Assembly (NCBI GenBank): GCA_945865485.1
Contig: CAMBEC010000004.1
Location: forward strand, 1-64,000
Direction: 5' to 3'
DNA from: Rickettsia typhi
GTDB lineage: Bacteria > Pseudomonadota > Alphaproteobacteria > Rickettsiales > Rickettsiaceae
DNA length: 64,000 nucleotides
In this document: in pieces, positions 57,509 through 64,000 of the stretch
Layout: every line of letters begins with the position of its first letter
Position numbering within the stretch: position 1 is the stretch's first letter
The notes under the pieces: generated by a model
Database searches by the model: none
What the model saw: the letters and a program-made list of their open reading frames with translations, nothing else
What the model was told of the DNA's origin: nothing
Program-made: the position numbers and the translations under genes

Positions 57509-58759
57509 TTATGATGAGGAAGAAACCAATTGCATAGATTTTGTTTTTATGAATTCTACAGCTGGCTGGTTAAATGGGTTGATATTCATCATATGACTTA
57601 GTATGACTATTTCAAGCATAGAGTGAGCAACAAGAGAACCTATAGACCTGGATGACAAGTCTTTTAGCAAAATAGTTCTAATAGGAAATTGTTTATTAAC
57701 AAGTACCGATTCAGTGGCTAGAAAATTAGCTGTATTAATATCACTTAAGGACTTTTCTGCAATGTAGCTTAACTCCTTGAATGAGCATACCTTTGGGGTA
57801 TCTTTTAGATCTTCTACATAAAATATGCTATAAATTTTATCTTGTGGACCCTCAAGGTAAAGCTGAAGCATGCTATGTTGGTCATTAGGTCCAAGTCCAC
57901 GAAGTGGTGTTAACCCCCCTCCATTCTTCCCAAGTGACTCTGCAATTATTTGTGAGTACCATTCTAAGTACGATGAAAATTGTTGTAAGTAACCAATATT
58001 TACCATTATAGGTTTTTTAGTACTGAAAATTGCAGCAGCTGAGCGTACAGCTTCATTTGATTCTTGGTTATACAGAAAATCTTTGATAACTTCTTCTGCC
58101 CCATCAATATAATCTTCCACTTCTACCCCAGCAACTGCAGCAGCAAGAGTTGTTACATTAGTAAGGCTAGAAAACCTTCCACTTATATTTTGCATGTGGC
58201 CAATCAAAGTTGCCGATATTCTAGCGGCTATCTCGCTTAGAATTCCAGAATCAGGCTTTGTTATAAAAAAAAATCTATTACCGATTGATTTGATATTATT
58301 TTTTTCAAACTCAGAAATCATCGCTCCAACAAGAGCATTAGTCTCAAGAGTTTGACCTGAGTTGCTGATCGCTAAAACAGCACAATTGATAAGTGAAATA
58401 GTTGAAAGTAATTTTCGAAAATAAATTGGGTCTGTATTGTTCAAGAAATGAACTTTTGTCCTAGAGTTTAGATTATTAGAATTAAGGTTTATTAAAGCTT
58501 CTGGATTTAAGACAGAGCCTCCCATACCAATTACAATTAAGTCTTTGAAGTTATCCTTAATCGTGTTAACAATTTCTTTAGAATCTTTGATTTGCTTTCT
58601 AGCGTTATTAGTACAAAATATCTTATATTTATCATCTTGTCCTTGACCAAGTGCAAGAGTAATCTTAGAACTTACTTCTTTTGCCGCAAATTGAGCGGTT
58701 TTATGAGCTTCAGAAACTACATTGAAATTCGTATAGCTGACATTAATCACTATATACAC
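57509..58759 (-). CDS. pgi: Glucose-6-phosphate isomerase
   Basis: 416 residues, a short-form Pgi. Interconverts glucose-6-phosphate and fructose-6-phosphate. Motifs: VIGMGGSVLNPEAL, LAISNSGQTLETN, GHMQNISGRFSSLTNV and the C-terminal signature ESLGKNGGGLTPLRGLGPNDQHSMLQLYLEGPQDK region. No ATG is available in frame near the start; GTG 58759 (or a GTG three codons later) must serve. Most Rickettsia lack glycolysis, so this gene suggests a link to sugar-nucleotide synthesis, such as dTDP-glucose made by rfbA. The protein looks intact. Confidence 0.9.
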   Translation of the reverse strand: MYIVINVSYTNFNVVSEAHKTAQFAAKEVSSKITLALGQGQDDKYKIFCTNNARKQIKDSKEIVNTIKDNFKDLIVIGMGGSVLNPEALINLNSNNLNSRTKVHFLNNTDPIYFRKLLSTISLINCAVLAISNSGQTLETNALVGAMISEFEKNNIKSIGNRFFFITKPDSGILSEIAARISATLIGHMQNISGRFSSLTNVTTLAAAVAGVEVEDYIDGAEEVIKDFLYNQESNEAVRSAAAIFSTKKPIMVNIGYLQQFSSYLEWYSQIIAESLGKNGGGLTPLRGLGPNDQHSMLQLYLEGPQDKIYSIFYVEDLKDTPKVCSFKELSYIAEKSLSDINTANFLATESVLVNKQFPIRTILLKDLSSRSIGSLVAHSMLEIVILSHMMNINPFNQPAVEFIKTKSMQLVSSSS

Positions 58760-58867
58760 CAGTTTTGGATAACGAAAAACTCACAAACACTCTTTTGCTC
58801 TTTTCTATCTTACAGTCCTGAACTTGACTAAAACTTGGGCTCTGGCCTAAAATCTTTTTTCATCTCC

Positions 58868-58900
58868 TGAGATGCTTAATCAAATTCAGCATGACTGGGT
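58868..58900. repeat. Single intergenic palindrome
   Basis: ATGCTTAAT and ATTCAGCAT (58871-58891) are near-complementary, preceded by CTCCTGAG. A diverged member of the ATCCTGA...TCAGGAT family, between Trm112 and pgi. Confidence 0.5.
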
Positions 58901-58919
58901 TAAGCCCTTATAACAAAGT

Positions 58920-59144
58920 TTAACTCTCTATCTTTTCTTTCTCTTCAATGCCTGTCTTTATTTTAGAACTATCGAGAGGAATTTTTTTTGCTTCTGACGC
59001 CAAAAGTAGGGGTATACCATCTACTACAGGGTATATAAGGCGAGCTTTTTTACTAATTAATATAGATTGATCTTGATCGTAAATTAACTTGTCCCCAGAA
59101 ACTGGGCACACTATTAAATTTAGTAATTCTGTGGATAATTTCAT
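58920..59144 (-). CDS. Trm112-family zinc-finger-like protein
   Basis: 74 residues with the family start STELLNLIVCPVSGDKLIYD and LIYPVVDGIPLLL. Only the first Cys of the usual zinc pair remains (CPVSGD), as in many bacterial members. In eukaryotes and archaea Trm112 activates methyltransferases of tRNA, rRNA and release factors; the bacterial role is less clear. It is preceded on the same strand, 18 nt away, by the 69-residue gene. Confidence 0.88.
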   Translation of the reverse strand: MKLSTELLNLIVCPVSGDKLIYDQDQSILISKKARLIYPVVDGIPLLLASEAKKIPLDSSKIKTGIEEKEKIES

Positions 59145-59162
59145 TATATATCTAAAGTTAAT

Positions 59163-59372
59163 TTAACCTAAATTTTTAGCGCTATTCCAAGGAAGGACTT
59201 TACCGTTCAGATCAACAACTATATCTCCAGATTCATCATATTCGGCTGCAAAAAAAGATTGTCTGTTAGCAATTAATTTAACTGGTTTAATTTTTTTGCC
59301 ATCATGAAAATATTCCTTGGCCTGTCCACGGCCTTCTGGGTTATTTTTTGAGGCAATTTTTGCTTTAGACAT
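59163..59372 (-). CDS. Small conserved-looking protein, unknown
   Basis: 69 residues, basic, cytoplasmic, no membrane segment. The centre IKPVKLIANRQSFFAAEYDE and GDIVVDLNGKVLPWNS suggests a small beta-rich fold, and I have the impression of similar short proteins in other alphaproteobacteria, but I cannot name a family. A near-consensus promoter at 59406-59434 supports it as a real gene, probably co-transcribed with the Trm112-like gene. Confidence 0.75.
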   Translation of the reverse strand: MSKAKIASKNNPEGRGQAKEYFHDGKKIKPVKLIANRQSFFAAEYDESGDIVVDLNGKVLPWNSAKNLG

Positions 59373-59405
59373 AATTTTTACTTACAATTGCTTGATAATG
59401 ACGGA

Positions 59406-59434
59406 ATAATAAGAATTTTTTATAAGATAGTCAA
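59406..59434 (-). promoter_or_regulatory. Strong promoter of the 69-residue gene and Trm112
   Basis: On the minus strand TTGACT (59434-59429), exactly 17 nt, then TATTAT (59411-59406). The -35 box overlaps the ffh stop codon, so this small operon starts inside the end of ffh. Confidence 0.7.
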
Positions 59435-60780
59435 GAAAAAAGTTTTCCAATCCCACTTCTCATTAAGGATTTTTGATCCATCTTTGATGCTTTTTTCATC
59501 ATTGTACTAATCTGTATAAACTGCTTTAATAGGACATTGACTTGTGGAACAGTCGTCCCTGAACCTAAAGCCACTCTCTTTCTTCTAGATGCATTAAGTA
59601 ATGATGGGTTTTTTCGTTCTTTTTTTGTCATTGAAAGTACTATAGCTTCCTGATGAACAAGGATTTTGTCTCCAACACCTACATCTCCCATCTTATTTGT
59701 GAGTTTTGAAATACCTGGTATCATACTGAGCATGCTGCTCATACCACCAAGTTTTTTAATCATTTTGATTTGTGCTATGTAATCATCAAGATCAAATTTA
59801 CCTTTTTTGAATCGTGCAGCAGCAATTGAAGCCTCTTTCTGATCAATAACACTTGCAGCTTTTTCAACAAAAGATAATATATCTCCCATATCTAAAATAC
59901 GAGAAGCTATTCTTTTAGCATCGAACTCCTCAAAGTCTGATGGCTTCTCGCCAGTACTTAGGAATTTAATAGGTTTGCCGGTAACGTACCTTACACTTAA
60001 GGCAGCTCCACCCCTTGAATCACCATCGATCCTTGATAAAATAATTCCAGAAATACTTAGTTTTTCTTCAAAAGCGCTTGCAACAGTGACGGAATCTTGT
60101 CCGATCATTGAATCAATAACTAGTAAAGTTTCGGTTGGGTTGATAATTTTCTTAACAGAGGCCACTTCTGCTATCATTTCATCATCTATATGTAAGCGTC
60201 CTGCACTATCATAAATCACTACGTCATAGCCAGATAACTTAGACTCTTTTAGGGCCCTATGTGTAATTTCCAAAGGCTGTTGGTCTTTAATAATTTCAAG
60301 ACTATCCACGCCGATATCTTTTGCAAGAATTGCAAGCTGATCCTGGGCCGCTGGTCTATATGTATCTAGAGACACTAGCAGCACATTTTTATTCTGCTTT
60401 TTCAGCTTTAGAGCTAATTTTGCACTCGCAGTAGTTTTACCACTACCCTGCAAGCCTACTACCAATATATTGACGGGAGGAGAGCTATTTAAATTTAATT
60501 TAGCTTCAGAGTCAGTTGGTGATAGTAAACTTATCATCTCGTCATTAATGATCTTTATGACCATTTGTGCCGGAGATATAGATTTGATTACTTCTTGTCC
60601 CTTTGCTCTTTCTTTAACCTTGGCAATGAATTCTCTCACTACCGGTAATGCAACATCTGCTTCAAGCAAAGCAACCCTAATATCACGCATTGCTGAATCA
60701 ATTTGATCTTCAGTAAGCGCCCCACGTCCTTTGATTTTATCAAAGATTTTGGTAAGATTCTGTGTTAATGTTTGAAACAT
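59431..60780 (-). CDS. ffh: Signal recognition particle protein Ffh
   Basis: 449 residues. N domain (MFQTLTQNLTKIFDKIKGRG...), then the GTPase: G1 GLQGSGKTT, DTYRPAAQDQL, G3 DSAGR and G4-type SRIDGDSRGG. The M domain is at the C-terminus (KGKFDLDDYIAQIKMIKKLG...), including the RNA-binding-type segment SRRKRVALGSGT. With 4.5S RNA it targets inner-membrane proteins co-translationally. The 4.5S RNA gene itself is not in this window. Confidence 0.97.
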   Translation of the reverse strand: MFQTLTQNLTKIFDKIKGRGALTEDQIDSAMRDIRVALLEADVALPVVREFIAKVKERAKGQEVIKSISPAQMVIKIINDEMISLLSPTDSEAKLNLNSSPPVNILVVGLQGSGKTTASAKLALKLKKQNKNVLLVSLDTYRPAAQDQLAILAKDIGVDSLEIIKDQQPLEITHRALKESKLSGYDVVIYDSAGRLHIDDEMIAEVASVKKIINPTETLLVIDSMIGQDSVTVASAFEEKLSISGIILSRIDGDSRGGAALSVRYVTGKPIKFLSTGEKPSDFEEFDAKRIASRILDMGDILSFVEKAASVIDQKEASIAAARFKKGKFDLDDYIAQIKMIKKLGGMSSMLSMIPGISKLTNKMGDVGVGDKILVHQEAIVLSMTKKERKNPSLLNASRRKRVALGSGTTVPQVNVLLKQFIQISTMMKKASKMDQKSLMRSGIGKLFS

Positions 60781-60859
60781 AGTAGTAAAGTATATATTCT
60801 AAAATTATCGGCATAGAGTAGTAGGATATGCTAAATAAACCATAAATTCAAGTAGTCAC

Positions 60860-61279
60860 ATGCTCTCGATCGATCCAAAAATGCAAGGTGTATCTTCTAC
60901 TAATAAACTTGGAAGACTTTCTAAAAAAGAAAAAGACGTTAAATTTAATACTAGTAAAAAAACCCAAGAATCTAGTCATAACGAAGCATCTTCTGCAGTA
61001 GCGGATATAGGAGGTATGCTTTTCTTGCAAGAAATAGACCAGTTTACCCACGATAAGCAAAACTTAGAAGAATTTGCTAAAAAAGCTTTTAAAATCCTAA
61101 AAGATCTTCAACTTGATCTTTTAGATGGCAAGCTATCTAGTCGTAGGCTTCATAATCTAAAAGATACACTCAATAGCAGTAAATTTATTGTCAACTCCCC
61201 TGGACTTGCTGAGCTTGTCCAGCAAATTGCGCTTCGTGTTGAGGTGGAAATTGCCAAAATCGAAATTAACGAAGAATAA
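60860..61279 (+). CDS. FliX-like protein (class II flagellar assembly regulator family)
   Basis: 139 residues. A polar disordered N-terminus with ASSAVADIGGMLFLQEIDQF leads into a helical C-terminal half (KKAFKILKDLQLDLLDGKLS ... LKDTL ... ELVQQIALRVEVEIAKIE). This layout matches the alphaproteobacterial FliX family: LQE block, L-D-x-L-x-x-L-L-x-G, and the end R-x-x-V-E-x-A-K. In Caulobacter FliX acts with FlbD to couple flagellar assembly to transcription. No other flagellar gene is in the window. It is divergent from ffh. Family recognition is from memory. Confidence 0.65.
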   Translation: MLSIDPKMQGVSSTNKLGRLSKKEKDVKFNTSKKTQESSHNEASSAVADIGGMLFLQEIDQFTHDKQNLEEFAKKAFKILKDLQLDLLDGKLSSRRLHNLKDTLNSSKFIVNSPGLAELVQQIALRVEVEIAKIEINEE

Positions 61280-61325
61280 AGAGAATTCTTGTAGGACCTA
61301 ATTAAATTACTAAAGTTTAAATACT

Positions 61326-62051
61326 ATGAAAAAACAAATTTCACTAGATATTGTCAATCAGCTGAATAAAGGCGAGAAAGAAGCAACAAACCTAATGGAA
61401 TTTTTAGCAGTTGACCTTACTTTATTACTTGCAAACACTATCCCAGAGTTCAATTTTCCTAAATTACCAAAACCATTAGGCATTACTAAGAAATTTAAAT
61501 TAGTGGCTATATCATTGCACACCCAATTTGGATTTAAAATTTTTGATACACTAAGTATCCATAAATCAGATTCAATTAGAGCTTTGGCATGTTACATATT
61601 AGGAGAACAAAAGTTATCTTTCCCAGAAAAACTCAATTTAATCAAACCACTTGCTGATGACCCAAATTCAGGAGTTAGAGAATGGGCTTGGATGGTGCTA
61701 CGAGCTGATTTTACACAAGAACTAACTAAATCTATAAAATTGCTTAGCCGTTGGACCGAAGAGTCATCTGATAATATTAGAAGATTTGCTTCTGAGCTTA
61801 GCAGACCAAGAGGTGTATGGTGCTCACATATTAAGGAACTTAGAAAAGAACCCTGGCTTGGCCTGGGTATAATAGAGCCACTACGGTCAGATAAGGCAAA
61901 ATATGTTCAGCTTTCAGTCGGTAACTGGCTTAACGATGCTGGCAAAGATCACCCCGATTGGGTAAAGGATTTATGTAGAGATTGGAGTAATCAGTCGACT
62001 ACTCCATATACAGAAAAGATATGCAAAAGAGCTATGAGAAACTTGGTATAA
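61326..62051 (+). CDS. DNA alkylation repair-like HEAT protein (AlkD/AlkC type)
   Basis: 241 residues built of HEAT-like helical pairs (RALACYILGEQ, VREWAWMVLRADF, NIRRFASELSRPRG, KYVQLSVGNWLNDAGKDHPDWVKDL). The last block, SVGNWLNDAGKDHPD followed by a short helix and a basic end, is typical of AlkC/AlkD DNA glycosylases that remove N3- and N7-alkylated purines. The tryptophan- and aspartate-rich surface fits, but I cannot pinpoint the catalytic Asp. It follows the FliX-like gene by 46 nt and converges on the next gene with a 1-nt gap. Confidence 0.75.
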   Translation: MKKQISLDIVNQLNKGEKEATNLMEFLAVDLTLLLANTIPEFNFPKLPKPLGITKKFKLVAISLHTQFGFKIFDTLSIHKSDSIRALACYILGEQKLSFPEKLNLIKPLADDPNSGVREWAWMVLRADFTQELTKSIKLLSRWTEESSDNIRRFASELSRPRGVWCSHIKELRKEPWLGLGIIEPLRSDKAKYVQLSVGNWLNDAGKDHPDWVKDLCRDWSNQSTTPYTEKICKRAMRNLV

Positions 62052-62052
62052 C

Positions 62053-62622
62053 CTAATTTTGCACAGTTTTGAATTGTTTGTGTAAGTAAGATAATACAAA
62101 CAAGCATACGCATGCGGAAAATCCATAAACACATTTATATGTTACTTCATAAGCAAATATGGAAAACACTCTATTCACCGAGAATATATTTATGAAGAAC
62201 AACGACATGACGGCCCCGTCAATTATAGCATATGCTAGCAAACTAATAAAATTACTCACGTAAAAATTGTATTTTAGTTTTAATCTAGAAAATAAATTTA
62301 AACCAATATAAGAAGACGCTAATACTGATACTAAAGAAGCAAAAACAAGGCCACTAATAAGTTCACCCTGAATGTAATATTTCAAATTCCACAGCAAAGC
62401 AAAGCTTATACTTACTGATAATATTATGCTTTTCATAGCCTTTTTAGTACCATGTAATGATGATATTACATTTAGCGTTAACGCCAAAAAAGTAAATATC
62501 AAAGAACATTCAGATATTTTGGCATAAAAATTAAGTAATAAAGTAAATATAAGTGATATAGCAGTAAGCGATAAATAGAATTTATTACTTCTGCCACTTA
62601 GATTATTTAGAATTCCATTCAT
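62053..62622 (-). CDS. Integral membrane protein, possibly VUT-family transporter
   Basis: 189 residues with about six hydrophobic helices. The middle and end (FISLLAYAIIDGAVMSLFFI, YEVTYKCVYGFSACVCLFVL) are reminiscent of the VUT family that includes the queuosine-precursor importer YhhQ, which has an intramembrane acidic residue followed by a lysine in the next helix. The match is weak. AAGGAGG lies before ATG 62622, an excellent ribosome site. The substrate, if any, is unknown. Confidence 0.6.
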   Translation of the reverse strand: MNGILNNLSGRSNKFYLSLTAISLIFTLLLNFYAKISECSLIFTFLALTLNVISSLHGTKKAMKSIILSVSISFALLWNLKYYIQGELISGLVFASLVSVLASSYIGLNLFSRLKLKYNFYVSNFISLLAYAIIDGAVMSLFFINIFSVNRVFSIFAYEVTYKCVYGFSACVCLFVLSYLHKQFKTVQN

Positions 62623-62987
62623 AATGATTCCTCCTTAATATATAAAACTAATTTATAGCTGACAATTTATAAATAGATAGAAATATCAAAATACGCAAGA
62701 ATATTCTTATAAGAATTGAGCATAAAATGCTCTCTCTAATTGCGACTTGATCTTGGTATAGTTTTGATATAGTATCTGGCTTTCATACTACAACTATCGG
62801 TCATCCTGAGCTTAGCTCATGGTCTTCTTCCATTGCCAGATACCGGAAATAAGTCGGCTATGATCATAAGTTATGTAGAGAATTTGCTCTATAGTAAATT
62901 CAGGAATATTTGTAGTGCTGCACATCGATCGTAACTTAATAAATAAGTACGCGATGAGTAACAAAGCACCAAATGACAATCATTTAA
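62623..62987. repeat. Gene-free gap with worn palindromic repeat
   Basis: Contains GTCATCCTGAGCTTAGCTCATG (from about 62801, interrupted copy of the ATCCTGA family) and GATACCGGAAATAAGTCGG (about 62840). The remainder before the tRNA is AT-rich with no supported gene. The tRNA promoter could be TTGCTC near 62885, but the -10 is poor. Confidence 0.5.
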
Positions 62988-63077
62988 GGAGAGGTGGCCG
63001 AGCGGTTTAAGGCGCCCGCCTGGAAAGCGTGTTCACGAGCAATCGTGTCGAGGGTTCGAATCCCTTCCTCTCCTCCA
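62988..63077 (+). tRNA. tRNA-Ser (anticodon GGA)
   Basis: A class II tRNA with encoded CCA. Acceptor GGAGAGG/CCTCTCC is perfect. The anticodon loop CTGGAAA gives GGA (Ser, codons UCC/UCU). The long variable arm is CACGA-GCAA-TCGTG, and the T arm AGGG-TTCGAAT-CCCT. Two oddities: the anticodon stem CCCGC/GCGTG has one C-U mismatch (28-42), and the discriminator base is T, where serine tRNAs normally have G. Confidence 0.95.
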
Positions 63078-63131
63078 TTTGTCTTTCGCTAGTCTAGAAT
63101 TGCAATAATTGATATTGTATTTTATGCGTTG

Positions 63132-64000
63132 TTACTTTTCACTTGTTTCATCAAGAGCTTCTGTTGTTTTTCTAGTTTCTGGTTCTGATCTAAATTTTAG
63201 ATTTGGTATTTTCAGGTAATATGCTGCCATCCTAGTAAGGAAGGCACCAATAGCAACTACAATCACGACATTCCTAATAGAATGTGGATCAGGATGATGA
63301 GAATTTATATCAAGATATATGCTGAATATTAAACCCCAGACAATCGAAACCTCTGCATTAATTGCACCGTTTAAGCAAATTATATAGTGCTTTTTGCGTA
63401 ATAAATCTCTTAACATTCCTCCACCATTTGCTGTTAAAAAAGCAAAAAATGGACCCCACAATTCTATTGGTTCAATTCTTGCCATAATTACAATACAAAC
63501 ACCTGTAACTATAAAAGCAGCTTGGCCTAAAGCGTCTCCAAGAACAAGGACATTATCCCAAAAACGAGTTATCTGGTCATCTTCATTTGCCCTTTTGTTA
63601 TAATACTCAAGAAGTCTTATTGCAAAAAACCCAACAAGCACAACTATTATAATATAATACATATATGACGGAGTTAAAAATATTCCGACTTCATCTCTAT
63701 TAATTAATATATCACGCATTATTCCTCCTCCAGCTGAAGGAAGCATTGCAAACAAAAATGTACCAAATAAAGTGGCGTTATCTTTAGCAGCAATAGCAAT
63801 ACCAGAAATAGCAAATGCTAAAGTGCCTATTACACCAATAAGGTAAAACCACTGAGAATCTATAGTTTGTAGAAGTAACACTGGATAAAGATAAGTTTTA
63901 GCAATATTTTTAAATTCGTCACTAGTACTAAATTTCTTTATTTCTTGATTGAATTTATCTACTAACTCAAGAGGTACTGTTTTCTTACTAAACATCAAAT
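63132..64000 (-). CDS. TRIC/UPF0126 membrane channel protein with solute-binding-like N-terminus (5' end outside window)
   Basis: At least 288 residues, open at the right edge. Residues from about 50 form two TRIC repeats of three helices each, with GGGIMRDILI and GGGMLRDLLR, the ion-pathway motifs of the trimeric TRIC cation channel/UPF0126 family. Before them, FSKKTVPLELVDKFNQEIKK and KFSTSDEFKNIAKTYL look like the end of a family-3 periplasmic solute-binding domain. So the full protein is probably a sensor-channel fusion whose start lies beyond base 64000. The only internal starts (TTG 63998, ATG 63995) have no visible ribosome site. Confidence 0.8.
   Translation of the reverse strand, partial: LMFSKKTVPLELVDKFNQEIKKFSTSDEFKNIAKTYLYPVLLLQTIDSQWFYLIGVIGTLAFAISGIAIAAKDNATLFGTFLFAMLPSAGGGIMRDILINRDEVGIFLTPSYMYYIIIVVLVGFFAIRLLEYYNKRANEDDQITRFWDNVLVLGDALGQAAFIVTGVCIVIMARIEPIELWGPFFAFLTANGGGMLRDLLRKKHYIICLNGAINAEVSIVWGLIFSIYLDINSHHPDPHSIRNVVIVVAIGAFLTRMAAYYLKIPNLKFRSEPETRKTTEALDETSEK

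Overview
The window is an AT-rich, gene-dense stretch of a Rickettsiales chromosome, most likely from the family Rickettsiaceae. The evidence is the combination of a Sca4 / 120-kDa antigen homologue, a Rickettsia-type S-adenosylmethionine importer, a parvulin Plp, an OmpW-like surface protein, an iscR-nifS-iscS cluster, a patatin-type phospholipase, and intergenic palindromes of the ATCCTGA...TCAGGAT type. The genus cannot be fixed from the sequence alone. Some content goes beyond a minimal Rickettsia: glucose-6-phosphate isomerase, PRPP synthetase, rfbA/rfbB with an O-antigen-type ABC exporter, a RimK cassette, and a FliX-like protein. No phage, insertion sequence, CRISPR array or rRNA operon was seen.

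Layout. 1-4600 (minus): Fe-S cluster operon iscR-nifS-iscS behind an IscR-like operator, then two BON-domain envelope proteins and a small helical protein with a decayed copy beside it. 4900-12400: xseA, then lptD-surA-rsmA (the usual proteobacterial order without pdxA), prs, tsaB. 12400-20100: accessory genes, comprising a VOC protein, a frameshifted small gene, a glycosyltransferase, obgE, a patatin, a lipoprotein-type small-molecule kinase, an unknown protein and an OmpW-like porin. 20300-25700: transporters and proline use (SAM importer, ProP-type MFS, bifunctional PutA). 25700-31000 (minus): HlyIII, DUF1284, BioY, an unknown basic-tailed protein, and the rimK / M14 peptidase / retropepsin-like protease operon. 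31300-36600: gyrB, a uracil phosphoribosyltransferase with a signal-peptide-like N-terminus and a duplicated gyrB start nearby, a HAD hydrolase, tsaE. 36661-40179: the 1172-residue Sca4-like protein. 40400-46100 (minus): O-antigen export and dTDP-sugar genes (rfbB-rfbA-wzm-wzt), then rpsB-tsf behind a probable pseudoknot leader. 46400-50100: membrane protein, AmiD-type amidase, lepB-rnc-era. 50100-57100: LRR protein, secA-GATase-hemB-sco, plp. 57500-64000: pgi, Trm112, ffh, fliX-like, DNA-alkylation-repair-like, a membrane protein, tRNA-Ser(GGA), and a TRIC-channel protein apparently fused to a solute-binding domain at the right edge.

Themes. Envelope biogenesis is well represented: lptD, SurA-like, Plp, SecA, Ffh, LepB, LPS export. 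So are 30S maturation and translation: rsmA, era, obgE, rpsB, tsf, tsaB, tsaE, rnc, rimK. Several proteins look like host-interaction candidates: Sca4-like, patatin, LRR protein, basic-tailed protein, amidase. The most interesting unexplained signal is a pair of related stem-loop elements, one directly before rsmA and one directly before era. They share a core hairpin with a compensated base-pair change, and the two genes act at the same late step of 30S assembly.
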